Origin: Mesostigma viride
Lineage: Eukaryota > Streptophyta > Mesostigmatophyceae > Mesostigmatales > Mesostigmataceae
Direction: 5' to 3'
Assembly: GCA_009746045.1 (NCBI GenBank)
Contig: RPFO01000090.1
Span: forward strand, 767,298 to 829,297
Length of the DNA: 62,000 bases
Shown: positions 1 to 8,412 of the stretch, one piece after another
Position numbering within the stretch: the stretch's first letter is position 1
Layout of the letters: the number at the start of each line of letters is the position of its first letter
Made by a program: the position numbers and the translations under genes
The notes under the pieces: model-generated
What the model was told of the DNA's origin: nothing
Seen by the model: the letters and a program-made list of their open reading frames with translations, nothing else
The model's database searches: none

Positions 1-645
<645 letters not shown>

Positions 646-707
646 CCCCCCCCCCTTTTACAAACACCATAATTCTGCCAACGTCACTCTTCCTGGACCG
701 TGTGATA

Positions 708-1111
708 GTTACGCCCGCCGTCGTTTCTTGTCTTACTGGAAGAGCACATGACCAACATTGGTTGTGCTAGTTACGCCCGCCGTCGTTTCTTTTGCCTTTT
801 CGATGTCGAAATATATCTCGGGAAAGATGCACCCCCGTCAGTTAACTTGTCATCTTGTAAGCTCAATCTTTCCATGATAGTTACGCCCGCCGTCGTTTCT
901 TTTGCATCTTCGATGTCGAAGTGTTTGTCGTGAAAGTTGCATCCCCGTCAGCTTCTTGTAAGATCAATGTTTCATGATAGTTACGCCCGCCGTCGTTTCT
1001 TTTTTATTTTCGATGTCGAAGAATATGTCGTGAAAGTTGCAGCGCGTTCGTGTCCATTGTGATCTTGTGATATCAAAGTTTCCCATGATAGTTACGCCCG
1101 CCGTCGTTTCT
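708..1111 (+). repeat. Five copies of the GC-rich motif in a degenerate tandem repeat
   Basis: The motif TTACGCCCGCCGTCGTTTCT recurs at 708-728, 770-790, 880-900, 980-1000 and 1091-1111. Copies three to five lie in a degenerate repeat of about 100-111 bp that also shares TTTCGATGTCGAA, a GTGAAAGTTGCA-like block and CATGATAG just before the motif. On the - strand each motif reads as codons for ETTAGVTIM. It lies directly upstream of the first gene of the cluster. The same core recurs downstream to about 10.5 kb. Confidence 0.9.
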
Positions 1112-1221
1112 GTTGCTTCTCGTTCGTTTAAAATATCTAATGAAGTTTTTACCATCGTTCACCTAAAACAAATTACTTTAAATCTGCACCCGTTAAACCA
1201 CACCCCCCTCGAAATGACTCC

Positions 1222-1461
1222 ATGGTTGCAGAACAAATGTCAGAAGAAGAACAAAAAAAATGCTTCGGAAACCACAAGCGCAAAAGGAAAGCCGATGACA
1301 ATTTAGAGACCCTCTCGGAGGATGTGCCGGAGTTGGTTTCTTCGGATGACGAGTTTGAATACTCAAAAACATCAGGGGGACAAGTTCTTGAGAAAGCATG
1401 GAAGGTGTTTGTGACAAACGCGTTTGTGGAATGGATAAAAAAAAACTATTCCGAGGAATAG
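1222..1461 (+). CDS. Small acidic protein, unknown function
   Basis: A 79-residue reading frame starts with a true ATG at 1222 and ends with TAG at 1459-1461. The product has a basic patch (HKRKRK) followed by an acidic stretch (SSDDEFEYS) and a C-terminal part with aromatic residues (WKVFVTNAFVEWIKKNY). I do not recognise a family. An AATAAA follows at 1481-1486 and the next gene starts only 69 bases after the stop, the tight spacing seen through this cluster. It could be the last exon of a longer gene, because upstream sequence is too repetitive to judge. That it is coding rests on composition, the true ATG and its setting. Confidence 0.45.
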   Translation: MVAEQMSEEEQKKCFGNHKRKRKADDNLETLSEDVPELVSSDDEFEYSKTSGGQVLEKAWKVFVTNAFVEWIKKNYSEE

Positions 1462-1480
1462 TAACTTGTTATTATAAAAT

Positions 1481-1486
1481 AATAAA
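1481..1486 (+). promoter_or_regulatory. Candidate polyadenylation signal AATAAA
   Basis: AATAAA lies 20 bases after the stop of the 79-residue frame, in an AT-rich spacer that leads directly into the MYND-finger gene. The spacer is only 68 bases long, so 3' end formation for one gene and the 5' end of the next would overlap. Confidence 0.4.
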
Positions 1487-1529
1487 TTAATGTTTATGAA
1501 TTTTTTTGTTCGTTTTTTCCCTGAAAAAG

Positions 1530-2285
1530 ATGGAGTCCGAGATCGTGAATGAAGTCTACGGAAGCGTCCTTCAAAACGTTTTCAAACAAGTTCGCTTTCT
1601 GTCGCGTGTCATATTCGAGGAAGTTCGAGTCGCGCAGGAGAGGACAGGCCGCCACTTGGCCGTTTTATTGGCGTTTGATTCGTTCAGCCAAATGGAGAGA
1701 ATTATGTACGCCCAGCTAGCTGATATGAACTTCTGTATTCAAGAGGGTTTTTTCAGACCACAGATGGATCTAAGAGTGCCCATAGACCCAAGGACGGAGT
1801 TCCGCCTTTTGGTGTCGTTCATTACAAAGGGGCCAAAGATAGAGTTGGGGGAAGAGGAAGGGGCTCAGCTTGGGTGCACCTACGGGCGCGCATTTTACCC
1901 GAATGTTACGCATTCTCTGCGCGTGAGGGCTGATGCATGTGTAGGGGCAGTACCCCTCAACATGAACTTTTTCTTGCTCTCTGACCCGATCGTGAGGGAT
2001 GGGGATCGCATGCGTAGTACGCGAAAGTGCTCCAAGGAGGGGTGTGGGTGCGAAACAGGACCTCATATCAAGTGGTGTAGAGGATGTAGGGATGCCAGAT
2101 ATTGCAGTGAGGAGTGCCAGCGTGCGGACTGGAGTAGGCATAAGGATAGATGCGAACGTCTGAGGCAAGCGAGGGAGGTGCTGGCAGGGGTGAAGTGGGG
2201 GGTTAACGTGACGACGATACTGGATAAAACTATGGGGTCTGATGTCGACTTCTCCTTCAACTTCCACGACGGCTCTGCCTCTTAG
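1530..2285 (+). CDS. MYND zinc-finger protein
   Basis: A 251-residue protein starts at ATG 1530 and ends at TAG 2283-2285. The C-terminal third carries a MYND finger: C167, C172 or C174, C183, C186, C192, C196, H204 and C208, with the typical YCSEECQ and DWSRHK blocks. MYND fingers bind short proline-containing peptides and usually mediate protein-protein contacts in chromatin or signalling proteins. The N-terminal 160 residues match nothing I know. They are not a SET domain, so this is not a SMYD methyltransferase. The ATG is preceded by a T-rich tract and AAAAAG rather than CAG, unlike the later genes of the cluster. The finger is clear, the cellular role is not. Confidence 0.75.
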   Translation: MESEIVNEVYGSVLQNVFKQVRFLSRVIFEEVRVAQERTGRHLAVLLAFDSFSQMERIMYAQLADMNFCIQEGFFRPQMDLRVPIDPRTEFRLLVSFITKGPKIELGEEEGAQLGCTYGRAFYPNVTHSLRVRADACVGAVPLNMNFFLLSDPIVRDGDRMRSTRKCSKEGCGCETGPHIKWCRGCRDARYCSEECQRADWSRHKDRCERLRQAREVLAGVKWGVNVTTILDKTMGSDVDFSFNFHDGSAS

Positions 2286-2386
2286 AAAAACTTGAAATGT
2301 AGAGTAATAACTTGTTTATATGATGTTATATTTAATGTTTAATGTTTAATGTTTATAACGTATCATTTTCCTCCTACGCGCAGGAA

Positions 2387-2587
2387 ATGGTGGAGGTTAA
2401 GGAGAGTTTGGCCAAAAGGCAAAGGACCGACACACTTCGACATAATGGAAGGAGTCTTCCATTGTACATCAAAAAAATAGTCGAGGATTACTGGCTCGCT
2501 TCCGACTCGACTCCTCGTCCGAGTCCGGTGATACCGGACAGTGTCAAAGTCTGGAAGGTTTCAGCACATCAATCGCACATTGAATAG
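2387..2587 (+). CDS. 66-residue basic protein, unknown
   Basis: An open frame runs from ATG 2387 to TAG 2585-2587. The product has a basic start (KRQRTDTLRHNGR) and an SDSTPRPSP stretch, and no family I recognise. A polypyrimidine tract and CAG (ending 2383) lie three bases before the ATG, so translation would begin right after a 3' splice site. The frame stays open back to 2342, so it may be a terminal exon of something larger. It sits between the MYND gene and the first C-x4-C finger gene, and the spacer after it carries a variant of the GC motif. Confidence 0.4.
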   Translation: MVEVKESLAKRQRTDTLRHNGRSLPLYIKKIVEDYWLASDSTPRPSPVIPDSVKVWKVSAHQSHIE

Positions 2588-2620
2588 ATAATGTTTTATC
2601 GCCATATTGCTGTTCGACAA

Positions 2621-2641
2621 GTTGCGCCTTGGGGCGTTTCT
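2621..2641 (+). repeat. Variant GC motif in spacer
   Basis: TTGCGCCTTGGGGCGTTTCT keeps the ends of the dispersed motif (TTGCG and GCGTTTCT) but has a changed centre that is again self-complementary (GCGCCTTGGGGCG-like). It lies 34 bases after the stop of the 66-residue frame. Confidence 0.6.
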
Positions 2642-2667
2642 TTGCGCCAAATTTAAACCTTCGTATT

Positions 2668-2751
2668 AATAAACAAGTACAATAAAAAAATTTCAAAACG
2701 TTTTTTGAATTTTATTTTCCGGGGCCGGTATGTTATCGTAACTTGTCGCAG
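2668..2751 (+). promoter_or_regulatory. Compact 3'/5' junction: AATAAA, GGCCGGTATGTT, CAG acceptor
   Basis: Two AATAAA signals (2668-2673, 2681-2686) are followed by a T-rich tract, then GGCCGGTATGTT, then a CAG ending at 2751, one base before the next ATG at 2752. The same layout precedes the gene at 3899. Only about 20 bases separate the possible donor GTATGT from the CAG, too short for an ordinary intron. Confidence 0.5.
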
Positions 2752-3618
2752 ATGTCCGGTTCGACGGAAGATTCGTCCGATTCGTCTAGTCACCTCCTGA
2801 TGGAGGATTGGCAACGACTTCAACAACACCAAGCGGTTGCCACTGTCATTCAGAGTGTTGCTCGCTCAATAGGGGCGCCGCGCAAGTGTGATGTGTCCAC
2901 TTGCAAGAAAACCGCTCTCGGATTTGACTTGTATTGCCGAAAGCACGAAGAACATTCTCGTCACATCGAAAATGCCCTCAGTCGCGGACTTGGAATGGCG
3001 GGCGCCCTCGGACCTGGATTGGCGGGGGGGGCCCTGCGACTTCGCCTGGACATGACTGTCGGAGAGGTCGTGGGTGTAAATTTTGATTTCACCAGGGGAG
3101 ACGAGTACTTCCTTGAAGATTGGATAGTCAAAGACTCCGCGACAGGTGCGGACTTGGCAAAGGGAGGCTACGTTGCCGGCGCCCAAGAAAATGGTTGGAG
3201 TAGCTTGAGATGCTTTTTGATGACGACACCTTTTGCCGACTCGCGTGACACGGATGTAAGCGAACTTTATCGGCGTATGTGTTTTGCACTCGCCGACATT
3301 CCGCTGATAACTCAACGAGAGTTCGATTTTCGCGTGGAAACAAAAGCCAAAGCGATTGTATCCGGCGTGAAGGCGATTGTGGAGGAGGAGCAGGATTCTC
3401 TGTGTGCAGAGTATTTGGAGAGAGTGGCCCCGATGAAGACGAGGAGGTCCGAAATCTATCCTGACACCGGCAACAAGGAGGCAAAGTTGGTGGCCGCCAA
3501 AGAAGAGATGTTCGCTCGTGTCGATGAAATGGCGGCGAAAGAGGTTCCGAGAGTTCGCTCGATCGGTTGTTGCAAAACCTGCAGAGAGTGGAACGAGTCG
3601 CGGGACAGTCTATATTGA
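2752..3618 (+). CDS. C-x4-C-x10-C-x2-H finger protein A
   Basis: A 288-residue uninterrupted frame starts at ATG 2752, immediately after CAG, and ends with TGA at 3616-3618. After a Ser/Asp-rich start it has a putative zinc site C46-x4-C51-x10-C62-x2-H65. A Gly/Ala-rich stretch (about 75-95) and a long charged, probably helical C-terminal half follow, ending with another cysteine cluster (CCKTC). The finger resembles short plant C-x4-C...C-x2-H zinc motifs, but I cannot assign a family. The protein encoded at 3899-4633 has the same finger spacing, so the two may be a tandem pair. Start choice rests on the ATG next to CAG and on the match with the neighbour's layout. Confidence 0.65.
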   Translation: MSGSTEDSSDSSSHLLMEDWQRLQQHQAVATVIQSVARSIGAPRKCDVSTCKKTALGFDLYCRKHEEHSRHIENALSRGLGMAGALGPGLAGGALRLRLDMTVGEVVGVNFDFTRGDEYFLEDWIVKDSATGADLAKGGYVAGAQENGWSSLRCFLMTTPFADSRDTDVSELYRRMCFALADIPLITQREFDFRVETKAKAIVSGVKAIVEEEQDSLCAEYLERVAPMKTRRSEIYPDTGNKEAKLVAAKEEMFARVDEMAAKEVPRVRSIGCCKTCREWNESRDSLY

Positions 3619-3623
3619 TATGA

Positions 3624-3644
3624 GTTGCGCCCGCCGGCGTTTCT
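3624..3644 (+). repeat. GC motif in 3' UTR
   Basis: TTGCGCCCGCCGGCGTTTCT begins six bases after the stop of finger protein A. This is the fullest match to the consensus outside introns and contains the palindrome CGCCGGCG. Confidence 0.85.
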
Positions 3645-3763
3645 CTGGTCTTGAATGCCCCCCCTCTACATACACATTATATTGTCTGGACATTCGTATG
3701 TAGTGACAATCGTAGTCGATGTGATTGCCATTCGTTTGTACGTAGAAAGTGGTTGTTGAGGAA

Positions 3764-3784
3764 GTTGCGCCCCAGGGCGTTTCT
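3764..3784 (+). repeat. Variant GC motif in spacer
   Basis: TTGCGCCCCAGGGCGTTTCT lies 120 bases after the previous copy in the same spacer. The centre differs from the consensus but is again close to self-complementary, like the 2621 variant. Confidence 0.6.
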
Positions 3785-3835
3785 TTGTTGCATTTTCTTC
3801 AAATTTTAGCTCGCATAAATAGATGAAGATGACTT

Positions 3836-3898
3836 AATAAATGCCAGTTTTTTTTAATAATATAAACTACTCGCGGCCGGTATGTTCTGGTTTCGCAG
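3836..3898 (+). promoter_or_regulatory. Compact 3'/5' junction: AATAAA, GGCCGGTATGTT, CAG acceptor
   Basis: AATAAA (3836-3841) is followed by a T run, then GCGGCCGGTATGTT and a CAG ending at 3898, directly before ATG 3899. The order and spacing match the junction at 2668-2751. Confidence 0.5.
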
Positions 3899-4633
3899 AT
3901 GTCCAGTCTGACGGTCGACATAAGGGGACGTCCATATCAGGACGCTGTTTTCCGGATTTTTGAGAAGGATCCCGAAAAGAAGTGCCGGGATAGGAAATGT
4001 AAAAAGCTGTCAATTACCGACATGGGTCTGTGTGGGGAACACATCGTAGCTTTTGGAAAGGACATGATTTCCCGTCATTTGCAACAATACGTTGACAACA
4101 ATTGTGTGGGAGGGGCGCAGATGGACGTCCTTCTTGAGGATGGAGTGGACGGAGCCAAAAGGGCTGTAATTCGGCTGTCGGAAATGGATGATGACAAAGA
4201 GGACGTGAACATTCGCCTTAAGAGGCACGACGATAACACGGCCGATTGTGTGTTTGGGTCTCGAGGAGTGGCGGATGAGAGGCAGGTCTTCCATGATGCC
4301 GCGGAGAAGGTGGTGGAATGGATGATGGGTTGGTCAAATCTTGACGTTCGCATATTCAACCGTCTGACGTCTGATTTCCTTCTCCGGGGAAGTTTCAAGA
4401 TGGTTGACCGTGCAAGGCAGTCCAGGAACCAGGTATCCGTTTCCATGGCCAGTCCGATCGCACGCATGATTGAGGGGGGCCCTCTTCCGCGCAACCTTGC
4501 CTCGAGATTTCGAAAATACCGTGAAGGGCTCGACCGAAAATCAGCAGCGATTTCCCATTCGCGAACCACTTATGGGTCGACGGAGGTGGTAACGGAATTT
4601 TTTTGCATTTCCTTGCCAATTGATTCTTTATGA
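3899..4633 (+). CDS. C-x4-C-x10-C-x2-H finger protein B
   Basis: A 244-residue frame starts at ATG 3899, immediately after CAG, and ends with TGA at 4631-4633. The putative zinc site is C29-x4-C34-x10-C45-x2-H48, the same spacing as in protein A upstream. Both genes also begin with ATGTCC. The rest (acidic DDDKED stretch near residue 97, a helical middle, a basic RKYREGLDRKSAA segment near the end) does not visibly align with protein A. I infer a tandem pair sharing a DNA- or protein-binding module. Function is unknown. The last 20 residues are hydrophobic and lower quality, so the true end may lie earlier if there is a hidden frame break. Confidence 0.62.
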   Translation: MSSLTVDIRGRPYQDAVFRIFEKDPEKKCRDRKCKKLSITDMGLCGEHIVAFGKDMISRHLQQYVDNNCVGGAQMDVLLEDGVDGAKRAVIRLSEMDDDKEDVNIRLKRHDDNTADCVFGSRGVADERQVFHDAAEKVVEWMMGWSNLDVRIFNRLTSDFLLRGSFKMVDRARQSRNQVSVSMASPIARMIEGGPLPRNLASRFRKYREGLDRKSAAISHSRTTYGSTEVVTEFFCISLPIDSL

Positions 4634-4673
4634 GGGACATAGAGTTGTTTGTATAGAGAGTGAATTGACGAAA

Positions 4674-4808
4674 GTTGCGACGGCGGTCGCATCTTTTAGT
4701 GCGTCGTTCTCTTGTTATGAATCTCTGTTCATTCTGAATTATAACGTTGTTTGTACCTTGACATAATGATGCATTTTTTGTATTGAGTTGCGACGTGGGG
4801 CGCATCTT
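4674..4808 (+). repeat. Two variant GC motifs in spacer
   Basis: TTGCGACGGCGGTCGCATCTT (from 4674) and TTGCGACGTGGGGCGCATCTT (from 4787) replace the GCGTTTCT end with CGCATCTT. They occupy the spacer before the next gene, 113 bases apart, like the paired copies after finger protein A. Confidence 0.6.
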
Positions 4809-4855
4809 CCTGCTGACTCGTATGTTTTTTCCAATTTTTTTGTTTTGTGTTGCAG

Positions 4856-5530
4856 ATGGAAAAGGGCGGCCCTACATCGCAGGTGGTCGGCGACTCTCCC
4901 CCTAGGGGGGAAGGGTCAGAAGGGCAACCAGTTCAGGCCCAAGGCGCCTCCCCACAACAGCCTCCTCACAAGCGTGCAAGGGAGGGCACGCCGCCCCCAA
5001 TGGTGGAATCTGGTGTCAGCTTTGCCGCGGTCACTGGGAAGGATGAGTACCACGGTGGTCTTGAGATGGTGGACGATCCGGTTAAGCGGATTCAGATTGA
5101 GCGGTTTGAGCGACTCGCGAATGGCACTCGTGAACAGCAATTCGCGCTGTACCAAGACATCCTTAATGACAAACCTGAAGTCGCCAAGGTGCCTTATACC
5201 TCCAAGCGCACATTCATGCCTCGTTTCGAAACCCTGCTCCAGCAGGAGCTAAGGTTGCGTCGGTTGGCTCAGAATGCGCCAGAGACAGTAGCCGCCGCGC
5301 CCTCCCATGCCGCGCCTGCCGCAGTAGCCCAAAAGAGGGGGGAGAGTGTGCACGAGTCGGCCGCAGTGCCCTCAACCGCAAGGGATCCCCCCGCGACTTC
5401 CAAGCCGGTCGCGACGGGCGATATGCCCCCGCCGCGGCAGAGGGGAAGGGGGAAGGGGGTCGATGGAGGGGAAGTCCTCGATGTTTTCGATATGACGCTG
5501 GGCAATTTGGAAGGTGGCGGGCCGATCTTC
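4856..5530 (+). CDS. Exon 1 of a multi-exon gene, unknown family
   Basis: ATG 4856 lies directly after a T-rich tract and CAG. The frame runs 225 codons to a donor TTC|GTAAGT at 5531 and ends in phase 0. The protein is rich in Pro, Gly, Ala and Glu (disordered), with a more structured core near residues 80-140 (KRIQIERFERLANGTREQQF; ALYQDILNDKPEV) and a basic RQRGRGKGVDGGE segment. No known domain is visible. Exons 2 and 3 join in the same phase and stay open, which supports splicing. The product probably continues through several exons to 11033, where the first unambiguous stop with a polyadenylation signal is found. Confidence 0.6.
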
Positions 5531-5651
5531 GTAAGTCTCCGCCCATTAAATTGATGTCGTGAAATACAATACGCATTTTTTTGCAATATTCGCCAGACAT
5601 GTCATTTCCGACAACTAAGCGGATTTTTACTTTCCGTTGAAATGTTCGCAG

Positions 5652-5708
5652 GGCCGGCAAGAGGATGTTGGTGCAAGAGAAGCCCGCTCAATGGCGGGAA
5701 GCACCCAG
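5652..5708 (+). CDS. Exon 2, 57 bases
   Basis: This exon lies between acceptor TTCGCAG (ends 5651) and donor CAG|GTACAT (5709). It adds 19 codons in phase 0 (GRQEDVGAREARSMAGSTQ) without a stop. Its length is divisible by three, so it could be skipped without a frame change. Confidence 0.55.
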
Positions 5709-5835
5709 GTACATGAGTGCGTCAGATTCCTCTCCGGTTTACTTGTATTGAAAAGGTTTGCGTGCGTATATCCTTGTTTATTTTTGTAGTAATTTTTTTC
5801 TTGTGAATGGACAATCGCGTTTGCTATTTTTACAG

Positions 5836-5916
5836 GGAAGTCCGTTCGAGCAGCAAGAGGGCGGTGACAGGAGGGGAAGTGGATCTTACGGTGGTTCCAC
5901 TGCAGAGGGGGGAAGG
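5836..5916 (+). CDS. Exon 3, 81 bases
   Basis: This exon lies between acceptor TTTTTACAG (ends 5835) and donor AGG|GTAAGT (5917). It adds 27 codons in phase 0, Gly/Ser-rich and disordered, without a stop. As with exon 2, the length is a multiple of three. Confidence 0.55.
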
Positions 5917-5971
5917 GTAAGTTACCGTTGACTTACAAATTGAAAGTTTAGGTTCGTCCTCAATTGACAGA

Positions 5972-5992
5972 GTTACGACGGCCGGCGTTTCT
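5972..5992 (+). repeat. GC motif in intron 3
   Basis: GTTACGACGGCCGGCGTTTC lies inside the 124-base intron 5917-6040, 55 bases after the donor. Introns 1 (5531-5651) and 2 (5709-5835) do not contain it. Confidence 0.8.
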
Positions 5993-6040
5993 CTACACTT
6001 TTCTTACATTAAAAATCTTCCGTTGATAATGTTCTTGCAG

Positions 6041-6545
6041 GAAGCCGGTCGTCAGGGTGGGGCAAATCTCCAGGGAGAGGGGGCTATCGCTGTCGGTGAG
6101 CCTGTGTCAGAGGGCGCGGGTGGAAGCGACGGCGATACTGCGAAAATGACACGCTTTAAGGAGCAAGCGGATGCTTATCAACTGAGAAGTTGGCAAAGTG
6201 GGTTGTGGCCGAGGTGAGAACGGAAACAGCCCCACCTGAGGTACGGAACCAGATGATGACTCTCCATCAAGTCGCTGAGTTGATCGTGAAGAATGCGTGC
6301 GCGCCCGATGGCGCCACACAGCCTGAGGAGATCCCGAGCGCCAAGGCCTTGATAAAGTGGATGCAGGAGAACCTGTTCGAGGGCAAAGGAAGGAGAGGAA
6401 GTGTAAACTGAAGACGGTGACGATGGCGGACGCCAAGACTCTGATCAAGATGTTGAAGGAACACGATGCCCGCCGGGACAAGTCTCCGAAGATCGCGAAG
6501 GGGTCGAAGAAAGCGGCTGAAGCAGCAGCGGTTGAGGGGAATGAG
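6041..6545 (+). CDS. Exon 4, frame broken twice
   Basis: Acceptor GTTCTTGCAG ends at 6040 and the exon continues the phase of exon 3. The frame reads well to about 6185, stops at TGA 6215-6217, and good coding sequence continues in another frame from about 6190 (helical LAKWVVAEVRTETAPP, then NQMMTLHQVAELIVKNA). A second shift near 6380-6410 (an AAAGGAAGGAG region) leads to MADAKTLIKMLKEHDAR and the donor GAG|GTAAGT at 6546. The two shifts are most simply single-base losses. They may be real decay or assembly errors in purine runs. The encoded segment looks helical and charged, with no family recognised. Confidence 0.5.
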
Positions 6546-6985
6546 GTAAGTCTACCTCTGTTGTGAGGGGGGCTTTGTTCTTGAGGTCCAGGTTTCATGT
6601 AGGTTGCGACGGCCGGCGTTTCTCAAGTGTGACACTTACTTCCTTTTGACTAACACTTACTTCCTTTCCTGATTTCGCATCGTTGAGGGAAATGAGCCAA
6701 GTGTACCTCTGTTGTGAGGGGGGCTGATCTTGAGGTTTAGGTTTCATCTAGGTTGCGACGGCCGGCGTTTCTCAAGTGTGACATTTACTTTATTCCTTTC
6801 GGTTATGCTTTCCTGATTTTTTCATATCATTGTTAAGGGGAACGAGGTAAGTGTACCTCTGTTGTGAGGGGGGCTTTGATGTTGAGGTTCAGGTTTCATG
6901 TAGGTTGCGACGGCCGGCGTTTCTCAATCGGCATTTACTTTATTCCTTTTGGTTATGCTTTCCTGATTTTTTCGCATCACTGCAG
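6546..6985 (+). repeat. Intron 4 built from three tandem copies including the donor
   Basis: Three copies of about 150 bases start near 6541, 6690 and 6841. Each has GTAAGT or a decayed form, CTACCTCTGTTGTGAGGGGGG, a TTTCATGTAGG block and the GC motif (6603-6623, 6752-6772, 6904-6924). The middle copy has lost its donor (GAGCCAAGTG), while the third regained or kept GAGGTAAGTG. The acceptor CACTGCAG ends at 6985. The intron therefore carries two possible donors, the outermost at 6546 and one inside at 6847. Confidence 0.8.
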
Positions 6986-8157
6986 TACGTGCAGGCCGAG
7001 AGGGCGACCCACGCGGCCATCCTGTACTCAATCAGCCTCGACCAGCACCCGCGCCGCGAGAACATGAAAATAGATAGTACGTGGACTGCTGCCGTCGACG
7101 AACACCAGAAGGGACTCTCCGAAGCACTTGCGACCTACAAGGGGAAGGCGCTGAAGGGAAAGGGGAAAGGAAAGGAGGTGGAGGTTGCGGATGCTCCCGT
7201 GTCTCTGCTTGAGAAATGGGAGAAGTCCCCGGTGTCGCAGGATGATGATGACATCCTGGATGTGAACGATGAGATCGCGAAGGGCAAACGGTTGCGGCAG
7301 AGCTTGCCGTTCAGCCTCGGGACCTCGATGAGATGTCCAAAGCCTTGGTGCATCGAAATCGGGTGTGGACAAGGAACCTGTTCGTGGGCCTCAGAAGCTC
7401 CTCGCACGAGACTTGCATCTGTCTAGAGCCGAGCAGAACGCCACCATTTTTGCAAACTCGGAGTCCGACTACGGCCACGACAAGCTGGTGATTCCTGTGT
7501 GGCGGTACTCGTTCCAGTTTTTGGCTGACCGGTCCCCAACACTTTTCATGACTGGATGAAAAAAGAACACCCAGCGTCAGCTCGCGCAACTTCGGGGAGA
7601 TGGGGGGGCACGGACAATGAAGGCTGGCTACGCTCGCGCAATGACTGACAAAGAGATTGATATCTACCTGCGAACGAGCTCGGCCAAGGAATGGCCGAAG
7701 CTGCTTCCACCGCGGTTCTGACAGGACCGGGCCGCTGGACGATCTTAAGCCCGTGGACGTGAGAAAGGCCGCGCTTTTGGACAGTTTGTGCAAGTCCGCC
7801 TGGGAGATGGCTCCACTCGAGAAGAAGCCACCGTTGCCGCCAGCCATTTGCGGCTTTCTCGTGCTGGACGGGAACCACTTTACCACACTCATCAAATCGG
7901 TGAAATTCGAACTGGTCGCCCCAAATATGACGGTGGACCAAAGATCTGTGTGGTACCAGGCAATGCTGAATGGTTTCATGAAGGCGGAAAAGCTCAGGGT
8001 CGTTGCGCGGGGAGGGAAGGAGCAGGAGGTCACGAAGACCGTGGCCGCGGAGAAGCTGGAGGAGTGGGCAATGATTGGACGAATTCGGGGGGTGGACGTG
8101 CAGATGCTCAAGGGTGAGACCATCCTGCCGACCTGGTGGCAGATCCGTGAACAGAAG
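6986..8157 (+). CDS. Exon 5, long, with several frame breaks
   Basis: From acceptor 6985 the frame is open in the phase of exon 4 and encodes about 110 residues (YVQAERATHAAILYSISLDQ, a Lys/Gly-rich linker near GKGKGKEVE, an acidic DDDDILD). From about 7310 coding continues in other frames (DLDEMSKALVHRNRVWTRN; RAEQNATIFANSESDYGHDK; MTDKEIDIYLRTSSAKEWPK) and settles from about 7730 into a frame running to the donor AAG|GTAAGC at 8158. That last part includes KSAWEMAPLEKKPPLPPAIC and TILPTWWQIREQK. At least three single-base shifts are needed. No catalytic motif is recognisable. Good codon texture on both sides of each break argues for one former or actual long protein. Confidence 0.5.
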
Positions 8158-8412
8158 GTAAGCCAGGTTGCGACCGCCGGCGTTTCTATAAGTGGTTTTC
8201 TTGTGTTAATTTCAGTATGCCATTAGTTCGGTCAAGATGCGACCGCCGGCGTTTCTATAAGGGGTTTTCATGTTCCACCTTAGCATGCCATATTTTGGTC
8301 AAGATGCGACCGCCGGCGTTTCTGTCAGTCGTATTCTTGTTCTCAGTTGAGTTGTGCTTATTTGGGAGGACTGTCGATGTGTCTCTGCGCGTTGTTGCCC
8401 TACGGGATGCAG
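8158..8412 (+). repeat. Intron 5 with three tandem copies of the GC motif
   Basis: Donor GTAAGC at 8158 is followed nine bases later by the motif. Copies at 8167-8187, 8236-8256 and 8303-8323 (core TGCGACCGCCGGCGTTTCT) lie in a tandem repeat of 67-69 bases that also contains GGTCAAGAT and a TTCAG/CTTAG/CTCAG-like segment. The exon 6 acceptor GGGATGCAG ends at 8412. Confidence 0.8.

Noticed and set aside
6851-6985. Extension of exon 5 upstream of 6986 as coding sequence
   Set aside because: The frame happens to be open, but this part is the third copy of the repeated intron and contains the GC motif. A good acceptor ends at 6985.
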